This document shows positions 1 through 8,097 of a stretch of DNA of 64,000 bases, one piece after another. The position numbers were made by a program, and so were the translations under genes. Numbering within the stretch: position 1 is the first letter of the stretch; each line of letters opens with the position of its first letter. The notes beneath the pieces were generated by a model. That model saw nothing but the letters and a program-made list of their open reading frames with translations. It had not been told where the DNA came from and did no database searches. This DNA comes from Bacteroides zhangwenhongii (GTDB lineage: Bacteria > Bacteroidota > Bacteroidia > Bacteroidales > Bacteroidaceae), in assembly GCF_009193325.2 (NCBI RefSeq), contig NZ_CP059856.1, forward strand, positions 1,178,001 to 1,242,000, in the 5' to 3' direction.

Positions 1-1
1 T

Positions 2-292
2 AATTTAGACAATGTGACTATCGGTAATAATGTATGTATTTCGCAAGGCGCATTATTGCTTACAGGGAATCATGATTATACAGTTTCTTCCATGCCTTAC
101 CGGAATGCTTCTATTACATTGGAAGATGGAGTTTGGGTAGGTAGCAAGGCGGTAGTTTGCCCGGGAGTAAGGATGCGTGAGAACTCAATAGCTACTGTAG
201 GAAGTGTGATAACGAAGAATACGGAAGCAGATGGTATCTATCAGGGGACACCTGCAAAGATGATTAGGAAAAGAGAAGTCAATGATGAATGA
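2..292 (+). CDS. WcaF-like hexapeptide-repeat acyltransferase, 5' end outside window
   Basis: C-terminal ~96 residues of a left-handed beta-helix acyltransferase. The frame is open to the window edge (it begins N-L-D-N-V-T-I-G-N-N), so the GTG at 14 is an internal codon and not the start. Visible are hexapeptide-type turns (VTIGNNVCISQGALL), the likely catalytic His in TGNHDYT, a second turn series (DGVWVGSKAVVCPGVRM), and a GTPAKMIRKR tail typical of the WcaF/maltose O-acetyltransferase group. Such enzymes move acetyl groups onto sugars of capsule or exopolysaccharide repeat units in the cytoplasm. It lies 54 bp before a glycosyltransferase on the same strand, so it is probably the last part of a polysaccharide operon. 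The acceptor sugar cannot be told. Confidence 0.8.
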   Translation, partial: NLDNVTIGNNVCISQGALLLTGNHDYTVSSMPYRNASITLEDGVWVGSKAVVCPGVRMRENSIATVGSVITKNTEADGIYQGTPAKMIRKREVNDE

Positions 293-346
293 AAGGAAAC
301 CCGAAGTAATAATGCAAATGTTCTAGAATATTCGAAACAGTTTTTT

Positions 347-1102
347 ATGAAAGTATCTATAATAACATCGTGTTTTAATCGTGCGGCGACGATTCGTGAT
401 GCCATAGAGAGTGTCTTGGCACAGGACTATAATAATATAGAGTTTATTGTTGTAGATGGGGCGAGTACGGATGGCTCGTTAGAGATTGTTAGGGAATATG
501 AAGATCGTATCTCAACTATTATCTCGGAGCCTGATCATGGAATGTATGAAGCCATTAATAAGGGAATTCGTGTGGCTACAGGTGATGTAATCGGATTGCT
601 GCATTCGGATGATTTCTTCTATGATAATGGGGTGGTAAGCCGTATTGCGGAACGTATGAAAATCACTCGAGCTGATTTCTTGTATGGAGATGGGCTTTTT
701 GTGAATCCTAATAATACAGATAAAGTGGTACGTAACTGGATTGGAGGTAGTTATCGACTTTGGAAAGTACGTCACGGTTGGTTACCACTGCATCCTACCT
801 GTTACATTCGTCGTGAGGTGGTAAACCGTTTAGGGCTCTATAACGAAAGCTATAAAATAGCAGCAGATAGCGATTTATTGTTACGCTATCTTATTACGGG
901 AGGACTTACGACAACTTATTTGGGAGAGTATATTGTGAAGATGCGTATGGGGGGACTTTCTACTGATAGTGCTAAGCGTAAAAAAATGTGGGATGAGGAT
1001 ATACGGGTATATGCTTCGCACGGTATGGCTCCTACTTTGACGAAGTTGGAGAAAATGGCATGGAAAGTGCCGCAGTTTGTGTTAGCATTGTTAAAACGCT
1101 AA
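347..1102 (+). CDS. Family 2 glycosyltransferase
   Basis: A 251-residue GT2 (GT-A fold) enzyme. The N-terminus MKVSIITSCFNRAATI is the nucleotide-binding strand, followed by VVDGASTDGS near residues 36-45, EPDHGMYEAINKG near 61-73, and the metal-binding acidic motif HSDDFF near residues 86-91. There is no membrane segment, so it should act on the cytoplasmic face of the inner membrane and add one sugar to a lipid-linked polysaccharide intermediate. The EPDHGMYEAINKG signature is common in WcaA/WcaE-like polymer glycosyltransferases. It sits between an acyltransferase and the dTDP-sugar genes, which supports a surface-polysaccharide role. Donor and acceptor are unknown. Confidence 0.85.
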   Translation: MKVSIITSCFNRAATIRDAIESVLAQDYNNIEFIVVDGASTDGSLEIVREYEDRISTIISEPDHGMYEAINKGIRVATGDVIGLLHSDDFFYDNGVVSRIAERMKITRADFLYGDGLFVNPNNTDKVVRNWIGGSYRLWKVRHGWLPLHPTCYIRREVVNRLGLYNESYKIAADSDLLLRYLITGGLTTTYLGEYIVKMRMGGLSTDSAKRKKMWDEDIRVYASHGMAPTLTKLEKMAWKVPQFVLALLKR

Positions 1103-1147
1103 TGACTATTTAATAGAGTGTAAAAAGAAATAGAATTATACAATGAT

Positions 1148-2050
1148 ATGAAAGGTATTGTTTTAGCCGGTGGTAGTGGTACACGTTTGTATCCTATTAC
1201 CAAGGGTATTAGTAAACAACTAATTCCGATTTTTGATAAACCGATGATTTATTATCCCATTTCGGTTTTGATGTTAGCGGGTATCCGTGAGATATTGATA
1301 ATTTCTACTCCACATGACTTGCCGGGATTTAAGCGTTTGTTGGGTGATGGTAGTGACTATGGTGTGAGGTTTGAGTATGCAGAACAACCGTCACCTGATG
1401 GATTGGCGCAGGCTTTTATTATTGGTGAGGATTTTATTGGCAGTGATTCGGTCTGTTTGGTACTAGGGGATAATATCTTTCATGGCAATGGCTTTAGTGC
1501 CATGTTGAAAGAGGCGGTGTGCATGGCAGAAAAGGAGCATAAAGCTACCGTGTTTGGCTATTGGGTAAGTGATCCGGAACGTTATGGGGTTGCGGAGTTT
1601 GATGATGAAGGTAATTGCTTAAGCATTGAGGAAAAACCTGTACAGCCAAAATCAAACTATGCGGTAGTAGGGCTTTATTTCTATCCTAATAGGGTGGTAG
1701 ATGTAGCGAAGCGCATCAAACCATCAGCTCGTGGGGAATTGGAGATAACCACTGTGAATCAGCAATTTTTGGGGGATAGTGAGTTGAAAGTACAGACACT
1801 GGGACGTGGCTTTGCTTGGTTGGATACGGGTACACACGACTCATTGAGTGAAGCATCGACCTTTATTGAGGTGATTGAAAAACGGCAGGGACTGAAAGTG
1901 GCTTGTCTGGAAGGTATAGCTTTCAGACAAGGATGGATTGATGCCGACAAGATGCGTGAGTTGGCCCAACCGATGCTGAAGAATCAATATGGGCAGTATT
2001 TGTTGCAGGTGGTAGAGGAAGTGGAACGTACAGGAAAAAGTAACTTATGA
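1148..2050 (+). CDS. rfbA: Glucose-1-phosphate thymidylyltransferase
   Basis: A 300-residue enzyme making dTDP-glucose from dTTP and glucose-1-phosphate, the first step of dTDP-deoxysugar synthesis. The signature [13 protein letters not shown] begins at residue 6, followed by [19 protein letters not shown] and the active-site stretch [10 protein letters not shown]. Length and the [14 protein letters not shown] motif match RmlA of the short type. Its stop overlaps the next gene by 4 bp (ATGA), indicating translational coupling to rfbB. The likely product pathway feeds rhamnose or a related 6-deoxyhexose into the polysaccharide encoded upstream. Confidence 0.95.
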   Translation: MKGIVLAGGSGTRLYPITKGISKQLIPIFDKPMIYYPISVLMLAGIREILIISTPHDLPGFKRLLGDGSDYGVRFEYAEQPSPDGLAQAFIIGEDFIGSDSVCLVLGDNIFHGNGFSAMLKEAVCMAEKEHKATVFGYWVSDPERYGVAEFDDEGNCLSIEEKPVQPKSNYAVVGLYFYPNRVVDVAKRIKPSARGELEITTVNQQFLGDSELKVQTLGRGFAWLDTGTHDSLSEASTFIEVIEKRQGLKVACLEGIAFRQGWIDADKMRELAQPMLKNQYGQYLLQVVEEVERTGKSNL

Positions 2051-3165
2051 GTAAAAGAAATATTATCATTACCGGTGGTGCCGGATTTATAGGCAGCCAT
2101 GTGGTGCGTTTGTTTGTGAACAAGTATCCCGATTATCATATTATCAATCTGGACAAGTTGACTTATGCGGGAAATTTGGCTAACTTAAAAGATGTAGAGA
2201 ATAGACCAAACTACACTTTTGTGAAAGCGGATATTTGTGACTTTGAGATGATGCTGAAGATTTTCAAACAGTATCATGTAGATGGGGTCATTCATTTAGC
2301 TGCCGAAAGTCACGTGGATCGTAGTATCAGAGATCCGTTTACTTTCGCTCGTACTAATGTTCTTGGAACTCTCTCTTTATTACAAGCTGCCAGGTTAACT
2401 TGGGAGTATCTTCCGGAAGGCTATGAGGGTAAGCGTTTCTATCATATTTCAACAGATGAGGTGTACGGAGCCTTGGAACTAACGCATCCGGAAGGAAAGT
2501 CATCAGAAATATCAGCACACGAAGTATATGGCGATGAGTTTTTCAAAGAGACAACAAAGTATAATCCACACTCACCCTATTCGGCTTCGAAAGCAGGTAG
2601 CGACCACTTTGTACGCGCTTTTCACGATACTTATGGTATGCCGACTATCGTGACTAACTGTTCGAACAACTATGGACCTTATCAGTTTCCCGAAAAGCTA
2701 ATTCCATTGTTTATTAACAATATCCGTCATCGCAAACCGTTACCGGTATATGGTAAGGGAGAGAATGTGCGTGACTGGCTCTATGTGGTAGATCATGCAA
2801 GGGCTATAGACGTGATTTTCCATAATGGTAAGATTGCGGATACATATAACATCGGTGGCTTTAACGAGTGGAAGAACATAGACATTATTCATGTGATTAT
2901 TAAGACTGTGGACCGATTGCTGGGTAATCCTGAAGGGTATAGCGAGGGATTGATTACTTATGTAATGGACCGTATGGGACACGACTTACGCTATGCCATT
3001 GACTCTACGAAACTGAAGAATGAATTGGGTTGGGAGCCTAGTCTGCAGTTTGAAGAGGGGATTGAGAAAACAGTGCAGTGGTATCTGGATAATCAGGAGT
3101 GGATGGATAATATCACCAGTGGTGCCTATGAGAGCTACTACGAGGATATGTATAAGAATAGATAA
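2047..3165 (+). CDS. rfbB: dTDP-glucose 4,6-dehydratase
   Basis: A 372-residue extended short-chain dehydrogenase that oxidises C4 and removes water across C5-C6 of dTDP-glucose with bound NAD+. The Rossmann motif GGAGFIGSH is at residues 10-18, the T-D-E triad that marks the dehydratase at 136-138 (HISTDEVYG), and the catalytic YxxxK pair at Tyr178 and Lys182 ([10 protein letters not shown]). It overlaps rfbA by 4 bp and is 8 bp from rfbC. It is slightly longer than the usual ~350 residues, with an insert between residues 145 and 170 also common in Bacteroides RmlB. Confidence 0.95.
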   Translation: MSKRNIIITGGAGFIGSHVVRLFVNKYPDYHIINLDKLTYAGNLANLKDVENRPNYTFVKADICDFEMMLKIFKQYHVDGVIHLAAESHVDRSIRDPFTFARTNVLGTLSLLQAARLTWEYLPEGYEGKRFYHISTDEVYGALELTHPEGKSSEISAHEVYGDEFFKETTKYNPHSPYSASKAGSDHFVRAFHDTYGMPTIVTNCSNNYGPYQFPEKLIPLFINNIRHRKPLPVYGKGENVRDWLYVVDHARAIDVIFHNGKIADTYNIGGFNEWKNIDIIHVIIKTVDRLLGNPEGYSEGLITYVMDRMGHDLRYAIDSTKLKNELGWEPSLQFEEGIEKTVQWYLDNQEWMDNITSGAYESYYEDMYKNR

Positions 3166-3173
3166 GTATCTGT

Positions 3174-3746
3174 ATGGAAGTTATTAAGACAAATATTGAA
3201 GGGGTGGTGATCATTGAACCGCGTCTTTTTAAGGATGACAGGGGGTATTTCTTCGAATCGTTTTCGCAAAGGGAGTTTGATGAAAAGGTACGTCCTATTA
3301 AGTTTGTACAGGATAATGAAAGTATGTCCTCGTATGGAGTGATGAGGGGGCTGCATTTTCAAACTATGCCTTACAGCCAAAGTAAGTTGGTACGTTGCGT
3401 AAAGGGTGCAGTGCTGGATGTGGCTGTTGATATCCGCAAGGGTTCGCCTACCTATGGTCAGCATGTAGCGGTAGAGTTGACAGGGGAAAATCATCGTCAA
3501 TTCTTTATTCCTCGTGGTTTTGCTCATGGTTTTGCTGTATTGAGTGAAATTGCAGTGTTTCAATATAAATGTGATAACTTTTATGCTCCACAGCATGATG
3601 GAGGCATCAGCATATTAGATGAATCACTTGGTATTTGTTGGAGAATTCCTACAGGCAAGGCTATCTTAAGTGAGAAGGACACTAAGCATCCACTATTGAA
3701 AGATTTTGAATCTCCATTTCTGTATGGAGAGGATTTATATAAATAG
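3174..3746 (+). CDS. rfbC: dTDP-4-dehydrorhamnose 3,5-epimerase
   Basis: A 190-residue cupin epimerase that inverts C3 and C5 of dTDP-4-keto-6-deoxyglucose. Typical motifs are FKDDRGYFFESF at residues 19-30, RGLHFQ with the catalytic His61, Lys71, and Tyr131 in FQYKCDNFY. It closes the rfbA-rfbB-rfbC run. No dTDP-4-dehydrorhamnose reductase (rfbD) follows, so either the reductase is encoded elsewhere or the final sugar is not L-rhamnose. Confidence 0.93.
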   Translation: MEVIKTNIEGVVIIEPRLFKDDRGYFFESFSQREFDEKVRPIKFVQDNESMSSYGVMRGLHFQTMPYSQSKLVRCVKGAVLDVAVDIRKGSPTYGQHVAVELTGENHRQFFIPRGFAHGFAVLSEIAVFQYKCDNFYAPQHDGGISILDESLGICWRIPTGKAILSEKDTKHPLLKDFESPFLYGEDLYK

Positions 3747-4070
3747 CATATAATAATAACGAAATATGTAGCTCCCTAACTTCATGCTACACACATGAAT
3801 CCCCTACATTCTGCAGGTTGGGAAAAAATACAGCGGTATATTTCTGATCTGTCCCCTCATATTAGCAAAATGCTGATATGTATTCTGAATATATCAACTG
3901 TCTGTGAAGATTTGATATATTGTTTTTTAATAGCGTGTTTATTGATTAAAGATAATATTCAGATTTCTAGTTTTGTATAATAGAAAGAATTAGAATGTTT
4001 TTTATTGATTATCTATTGTGTTTTTGAAAGAAAATGCATTTCTTTGTGGTATAGATAAAAGCGATTTATT
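3747..4070. other. 324-bp AT-rich intergenic stretch after the polysaccharide operon
   Basis: The only open frame here (61 codons at 3795-3980) has no recognisable sequence and low-complexity hydrophobic composition, so I do not call it. A -7-like box TAGTTTTG at 3968-3975 could drive the nucleotidyltransferase that starts at 4071. No convincing terminator hairpin was found after rfbC. Confidence 0.5.
3968..3975 (+). promoter_or_regulatory. Candidate Bacteroides -7 box for the MNT gene
   Basis: TAGTTTTG matches the Bacteroidetes consensus TAnnTTTG. The expected start of transcription is near 3982, giving a leader of about 90 nt. No well-spaced -33 TTG was seen, so support is moderate. Confidence 0.4.
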
Positions 4071-4364
4071 ATGTTGACTACTGTAGAATATTTATCTTTG
4101 CTTCGTGAATATATGCGAAAGAATGCTGCTGAATATGGTATTTCTCGCATGGGGATATTGGGTTCCGTTGCTCGTGGTGAACAACATGAGGGTAGTGATG
4201 TCGATATTTGTGTTGAAATTGATAGACCTTCTATCTTTACTTTAGTTCATATTAAAGAAGAATTGGAAAAACTATTGAAATGCCCTGTTGATGTGGTTCG
4301 ATTGCGAAATAATATGGATGAATTATTGAGAGGGTGTATCAATAAAGATGGAATTTATGTGTAA
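4071..4364 (+). CDS. MNT-type minimal nucleotidyltransferase (MntA-like antitoxin candidate)
   Basis: A 97-residue protein with the polymerase-beta-like core GSVARGEQHEGSDVDICVEI at about residues 31-50, which holds the GSxxRG loop and the two metal-binding aspartates SDVD. Small MNT proteins usually pair with a HEPN RNase (DUF86). In characterised HEPN-MNT toxin-antitoxin systems the MNT partner AMPylates and silences the HEPN toxin. Here only a 30-codon frame overlaps its 3' end, so the toxin looks missing or badly truncated. An alternative is a lone MNT protein of unknown use. Confidence 0.8.
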   Translation: MLTTVEYLSLLREYMRKNAAEYGISRMGILGSVARGEQHEGSDVDICVEIDRPSIFTLVHIKEELEKLLKCPVDVVRLRNNMDELLRGCINKDGIYV

Positions 4365-4440
4365 AAATTTGCAGAAGTTAAAAGATGTGCTACAACAAAT
4401 CATAGACGATTTGAAAGTATCCAATCAAGCGATTGACTAA
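4348..4440 (+). pseudogene. Possible remnant of a HEPN/DUF86 partner
   Basis: A 30-codon frame from ATG 4348 overlaps the MNT stop by 17 bp, the usual layout of an MNT-HEPN pair. Its product is a charged helical stretch (LQKLKDVLQQIIDDLKVSNQ) that could be the first helix of a HEPN protein, but it stops there and lacks the RxxxxH catalytic motif. It could equally be a chance frame. Confidence 0.25.
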
Positions 4441-4557
4441 ATGATTTTTTTATCTCAAATTTCTAAAATACGTCCGTACCTTCTGTGTCTGAATATGTTT
4501 ATTTCTAAAATGGAGGATTTGTTGACTTTTAAGTAGGGTATAGTGAAGTCCCTTATT

Positions 4558-4818
4558 TTATCTCATATTCCTGAAGTATGCACGTATCTTCCTCATAATC
4601 TTGATTCCCATTACCACCCCATCGAATATCGCCATGCCTGTATTGAACGAACGCATAATGGCATCCGCTTTGTTGGTAGCCGGAGCTAGCGGAGCGAATA
4701 TCTCGCGTGTTGTGGCAGTCATGGCTTTCTTTTGAGCATGAATCTCATTTAGAAGTTTCTTTTTACGTTCTGCGATTTCTTCTAAAGTAATTTTCTGTGG
4801 TGGTGTTTGTGCACTCAT
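4558..4818 (-). CDS. Conserved small hypothetical protein, third gene of an envelope trio
   Basis: An 86-residue protein of unknown function with no signal peptide. The first ~45 residues are predicted helical and charged (EEIAERKKKLLNEIHAQKKAM), followed by a short semi-hydrophobic stretch (MAIFDGVVMGIKIMRKIRAYF) that could lie on the membrane. It starts 3 bp after the holin-like gene ends, so the two are surely co-transcribed. The context suggests a helper of the membrane protein encoded just upstream. I do not recognise the family with confidence. Confidence 0.75.
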   Translation of the reverse strand: MSAQTPPQKITLEEIAERKKKLLNEIHAQKKAMTATTREIFAPLAPATNKADAIMRSFNTGMAIFDGVVMGIKIMRKIRAYFRNMR

Positions 4819-4821
4819 AAT

Positions 4822-5184
4822 TTATTTATTTGAATCGGTTAAAAATAAATTAGCGAGGAAGTTCACCATCGGAGAGATGATGAGCTGCTTGCGGAAAATA
4901 ATAACTAGGAAGATAAGGACGATGTTGATACCGGCAATAATGGCAAAACTAGCCATGAGACCACCGACCAATGGCTCTAATATGTAAGCCAATGCAAAAA
5001 GCAGGTAAAACAGGGCTACCATGCCTAAGATAATAAGTACTAATATCATGATTAACGTTGAGAATAGTATGGTTAACTTTTCCGTTAATTCTAATTTGGT
5101 GTATTCTTTCTGAAGTTCTAAATATTTCTTGAACTCGAAAAATAACTGCTGGAAATTCTCAATACTTTTATCGTCTGCAAACAT
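4822..5184 (-). CDS. Phage-holin-like (holin-X/DUF1469-type) membrane protein
   Basis: A 120-residue protein with an N-terminal amphipathic helix (about residues 5-40, rich in K and E) and two strong membrane segments near residues 42-72 and 78-102. This layout matches the 'putative holin-X, superfamily III' proteins found in many Bacteroidetes and Actinobacteria beside YtxH-domain genes. They are chromosomal envelope or stress proteins rather than phage lysis genes, and no other phage gene is near. It sits between a YtxH-like gene (31 bp upstream) and a small hypothetical (3 bp downstream). Confidence 0.75.
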   Translation of the reverse strand: MFADDKSIENFQQLFFEFKKYLELQKEYTKLELTEKLTILFSTLIMILVLIILGMVALFYLLFALAYILEPLVGGLMASFAIIAGINIVLIFLVIIFRKQLIISPMVNFLANLFLTDSNK

Positions 5185-5215
5185 GGTCGCTCTGTTTTAG
5201 TCTGTTGTTACTCAT

Positions 5216-5425
5216 TTACTCTGCTATTTCTCCTTTCATCTCAGCTGCAATCTCGTCAACAAGATTTTCCATCTCATTACGGTTGAGCTTGATACCTTTC
5301 TTACGGAGAATCTCTGCAATTTTATGACGAGTATCTTCTCCCTTCTCAGGAGCAAATAAAATACCAAGGGCTGCGCCTACGGCTGCACCACCCAGAAAAG
5401 CTGCTAATACATTCAATCCTTTCAT
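5216..5425 (-). CDS. YtxH-domain protein
   Basis: A 69-residue protein starting with a glycine/alanine-rich membrane helix (VLAAFLGGAAVGAALGILFAPEKG) followed by a charged helix, the hallmark of the YtxH family (Bacillus general-stress protein family). The motif GILFAPEKGEDTR is diagnostic. It is the first gene of the three-gene minus-strand operon 5425-4558, with a -7 box TATATTTG just upstream. Function is unknown; an envelope stress role is plausible from the family name only. Confidence 0.85.
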   Translation of the reverse strand: MKGLNVLAAFLGGAAVGAALGILFAPEKGEDTRHKIAEILRKKGIKLNRNEMENLVDEIAAEMKGEIAE

Positions 5426-5457
5426 AATTTGTAATGTTTAAAATGATTATGATACAA

Positions 5458-5465
5458 CAAATATA
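5458..5465 (-). promoter_or_regulatory. -7 box for the ytxH-holin operon
   Basis: The minus strand reads TATATTTG, an exact TAnnTTTG match, about 33 bp before the ATG at 5425. Transcription should begin near 5451. Confidence 0.5.
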
Positions 5466-5590
5466 ACATTTTTATTGAAAGGTTGTTCATGAAAACGAAA
5501 AAAAAGTGCTTAGTTTTATATTTATTTTTTTCTTCTTCGGTTTAATCTTATTTAACTGACTTTCGAGACTAACCAATATGACTTAAGGCG

Positions 5591-5598
5591 TACTTTTG
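5591..5598 (+). promoter_or_regulatory. -7 box that fixes the start of the SDR gene
   Basis: TACTTTTG matches TAnnTTTG. A TTG codon within this box (5596) is in frame with the following gene but lies inside the promoter, so the first usable start is the ATG at 5626. The leader would be about 20 nt. Confidence 0.5.
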
Positions 5599-5625
5599 CC
5601 AACTAATATTGTAAATCGAAACATA

Positions 5626-6396
5626 ATGGAAGCTAAAATTGTTTTTATTACCGGTGCCAGTAGCGGAATTGGTGAAGGTTGTGCCCGTAAGTTTGCAAAA
5701 GAGGGATGGAACTTGATTCTGAATGCACGCACCGTGTCGAAGTTGGAGGAACTGAAGGCTGAATTGGAAAAGATGTATGGTGTGCGGGTATATATACTTC
5801 CTTTTGATGTACGTGACCGGAAGCAGGCTGCCGCAGCTTTGGAATCTTTGCCCGAAGAATGGAAAGCGATTGATGTGCTGGTCAACAATGCCGGACTGGT
5901 GATTGGCGTGGATAAGGAGTTTGAGGGGAGTCTGGATGAGTGGGACATCATGATCGATACGAATATAAGAGGGTTGCTGGCTATGACACGCATGGTAGTA
6001 CCCGGTATGGTGGAACGCGGACGCGGACATGTTATCAATATCGGTTCTATTGCCGGTGATGCCGCTTATCCCGGAGGAAGCGTGTATTGTGCGACTAAAG
6101 CTGCTGTAAAAGCTCTGTCGGACGGTTTGCGGATTGATTTGGTGGATACACCATTGAGAGTAACGAATATTAAGCCGGGTATGGTGGAAACAAATTTTAC
6201 GGTAGTACGTTATCGTGGAGATAAAGAGGCTGCTGATAATTTTTACAAAGGGATTCGTCCGTTGACGGGAGATGATATTGCCGAGACTGTCTATTTTGCC
6301 GCATCGGCTCCCGAGCATATTCAGATTGCGGAGGTACTTTTAATGCCTACTTATCAGGCTACGGGTACTATTTCGTACAAGAAAAAGACGGAATAG
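5626..6396 (+). CDS. SDR-family NAD(P)-dependent oxidoreductase (YdfG-like)
   Basis: A 256-residue classical short-chain dehydrogenase. The cofactor motif is GASSGIG at residues 10-16, NNAG is at 87-90, and the catalytic set is Ser141, Tyr154 and Lys158 (GSVYCATKAA). The KPGMVETNF segment after strand 6 is typical of the YdfG/serine 3-dehydrogenase group, which reduces 3-hydroxy acids and malonic semialdehyde. It is cytoplasmic. Start ATG 5626 is preferred because the longer frame would begin inside the promoter -7 box. It stands alone between the divergent envelope trio and the SPOR gene. Exact substrate unknown. Confidence 0.88.
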   Translation: MEAKIVFITGASSGIGEGCARKFAKEGWNLILNARTVSKLEELKAELEKMYGVRVYILPFDVRDRKQAAAALESLPEEWKAIDVLVNNAGLVIGVDKEFEGSLDEWDIMIDTNIRGLLAMTRMVVPGMVERGRGHVINIGSIAGDAAYPGGSVYCATKAAVKALSDGLRIDLVDTPLRVTNIKPGMVETNFTVVRYRGDKEAADNFYKGIRPLTGDDIAETVYFAASAPEHIQIAEVLLMPTYQATGTISYKKKTE

Positions 6397-6513
6397 AGGT
6401 TTTTTTGCCGGATTTCTTTGCCGGATGATAAAATTTCTATTATTTTGTTGCCCGAAACTAAATGTAGATGGACAAGGATATAGAATTATTAATTAAAACA
6501 AGAGTATAGGATT

Positions 6514-7008
6514 ATGAAAAAATTAGTCGTATTGGGAATGGGAGTATGCTTGGTGCTGGCTTTTGCATCTTGTAAATCCAGCGAAAGCGCCTATAAGAAA
6601 GCTTACGAGAAAGCAAAACAGCAGGAACTGGCGGAACCGCAGGTGGAAGCTCCGGTAGAAGTGACTCCGGTAGTGGCAGCTCCTGTGACAACACCTAAGG
6701 TGGCAGATACATCCGGCGTTCGCCAGGAAAAAGTTACAGTGGTTTCCGGCAATGAGGGATTGAAAGATTATAGTGTAGTGGCAGGTAGTTTTGGCGTTAA
6801 AGCAAATGCGGAAGGTCTGAAAGATTGGTTGGACGCACAAGGTTATCAGTCAACTATCGCATTCAATGCAGATAAGGCGATGTATCGTGTTATCGTAAGT
6901 TCATTTGCCGATAAAGCTGCAGCAGCTGAAGCCCGTGATGCTTTTAAAGCCAAGTATCCGAACCGTTCGGACTTCCAGGGAGCCTGGTTGCTGTATCGTG
7001 TTTATTGA
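6514..7008 (+). CDS. SPOR-domain lipoprotein
   Basis: A 164-residue lipoprotein. The signal peptide ends in the lipobox AFASC (Cys20). A proline/valine-rich linker (about residues 45-75) leads to a SPOR domain at about 85-164 (DYSVVAGSFGVKANAEGLKD...YRVIVSSFADKAAAAEARD), the RNP-fold module that binds peptidoglycan lacking stem peptides at the septum. It probably sits in the periplasm on a membrane anchor and attends cell division or wall remodelling. It is monocistronic, followed by a terminator at 7061. Confidence 0.88.
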   Translation: MKKLVVLGMGVCLVLAFASCKSSESAYKKAYEKAKQQELAEPQVEAPVEVTPVVAAPVTTPKVADTSGVRQEKVTVVSGNEGLKDYSVVAGSFGVKANAEGLKDWLDAQGYQSTIAFNADKAMYRVIVSSFADKAAAAEARDAFKAKYPNRSDFQGAWLLYRVY

Positions 7009-7060
7009 TTTCTTTTTGGTAATATATACTTGGAAAGAACAAATGTTGTTTCCAAATAAG

Positions 7061-7093
7061 AAGGCGGTAACTGGGAAGTTACTGCTTTTTTAT
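7061..7093 (+). terminator. Intrinsic terminator after the SPOR gene
   Basis: Stem GCGGTAAC (7064-7071) pairs with GTTACTGC (7078-7085, one G-U pair) across a 6-nt loop and runs into a T tract. Confidence 0.75.
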
Positions 7094-7188
7094 TGAGAAA
7101 GGGTGAATATCTATTTAGATATTTTTATCTTTCTACTAAAAGAAGTTATAAATGTCGGTGGGGAAACTTTTATAGCAAAGAAAGTTTT

Positions 7189-7196
7189 TACTTTTG
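7189..7196 (+). promoter_or_regulatory. -7 box of the sulfate/sulfonation operon
   Basis: TACTTTTG fits TAnnTTTG, 63 bp before the cysQ ATG. Transcription should start near 7203. No clean -33 TTG is seen, which may indicate dependence on an activator. Confidence 0.5.
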
Positions 7197-7258
7197 TCAA
7201 TTCTTAATTTGGAGAATCCACAGCCTTGATGGAAATGAGGTTTTAATAAAAGAATTAA

Positions 7259-8086
7259 ATGGAACAAAAATATGTAATGGCTGCTATTGATGCGGCATTG
7301 AAAGCAAGTGAAGAAATACTGTCTATTTATGAGGATCCGGCATCGGATTTTGAAATAGAAAGAAAGGCTGATAATTCTCCACTGACAATAGCGGACAGAA
7401 AAGCACATGAGGCAATTGTTGCCGTTTTGAGCAAGACTCCTTTCCCGATCCTTAGTGAAGAAGGGAAACATCTGGATTATGAGGTCCGCCGTAAATGGGA
7501 TACTTTATGGATTGTGGATCCTTTGGATGGTACAAAGGAATTTATCAAGCGTAATGGGGAATTTACAGTGAATATTGCTTTGGTGCAGGACTCAGTGCCT
7601 GTGATAGGGGTTATTTATGTGCCTGTAAAGAGAATACTCTATTTTGCGGTTGAGGGTGTGGGAGCATATAAGTGTTCCGGTCTTGTCGGTCTGGAAGATG
7701 ATACGGTGACATTGAAACAGATGATCGAAGATTCGGAACGATTGCCTTTGGATGATCCTCGTGATCATTTCATAGTCGTTGCTTCCCGTTCGCACCTGTC
7801 GCCTGAAACGGAAGAATATATTGCAGACCTGAGGAAGAAGAAACGCGGTGGCATTGAGTTGATATCGCGTGGAAGTTCCATGAAGATCTGTCTGGTGGCG
7901 GAAGGAGAGGCTGACGTGTATCCGCGCTTTGCTCCGACTATGGAGTGGGATACGGCTGCCGGACATGCGATTGCACGTGCTGCCGGAATGGAAGTGTATC
8001 AAGCCGGAAAGGATGAGCCGTTACGATATAATAAGGAGGACTTATTGAATCCTTGGTTTATTGTTGAGCCCAAGAGAGAACACTAA
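7259..8086 (+). CDS. cysQ: 3'(2'),5'-bisphosphate nucleotidase
   Basis: A 275-residue member of the lithium-sensitive inositol-monophosphatase superfamily. Metal ligands are visible at Glu67/Glu68 (LSEEGKH), Asp87 and Asp90 in WIVDPLDGTKEF, and in the late motif MEWDTAAGHAI. It hydrolyses PAP to AMP (and PAPS to APS), removing the inhibitory by-product of sulfotransferase reactions. It is the first gene of the operon 7259-14846, 11 bp before the permease. Its place beside a sulfotransferase makes PAP removal its most likely job. Confidence 0.92.
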   Translation: MEQKYVMAAIDAALKASEEILSIYEDPASDFEIERKADNSPLTIADRKAHEAIVAVLSKTPFPILSEEGKHLDYEVRRKWDTLWIVDPLDGTKEFIKRNGEFTVNIALVQDSVPVIGVIYVPVKRILYFAVEGVGAYKCSGLVGLEDDTVTLKQMIEDSERLPLDDPRDHFIVVASRSHLSPETEEYIADLRKKKRGGIELISRGSSMKICLVAEGEADVYPRFAPTMEWDTAAGHAIARAAGMEVYQAGKDEPLRYNKEDLLNPWFIVEPKREH

Positions 8087-8097
8087 TTGATGTTTAT

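Noticed and set aside
14..292. Start of the acyltransferase at GTG 14
   Set aside because: The frame is open to the window edge and the upstream residues continue the hexapeptide pattern, so the gene is truncated by the window.
3795..3980. 61-codon plus-strand frame after rfbC
   Set aside because: No promoter or recognisable domain, and composition like random AT-rich sequence.
4822..5184. Prophage signal from a holin-like gene
   Set aside because: No endolysin, integrase or structural phage gene is near; the YtxH-holin-X trio is an ordinary chromosomal set in Bacteroidetes.
5583..6318. Long minus-strand frames opposite the SDR gene
   Set aside because: Shadow frames of a clear SDR gene; no protein family pattern.
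7093..7290. Small frames between the SPOR gene and cysQ
   Set aside because: They overlap the terminator and the -7 box of the sulfate operon.
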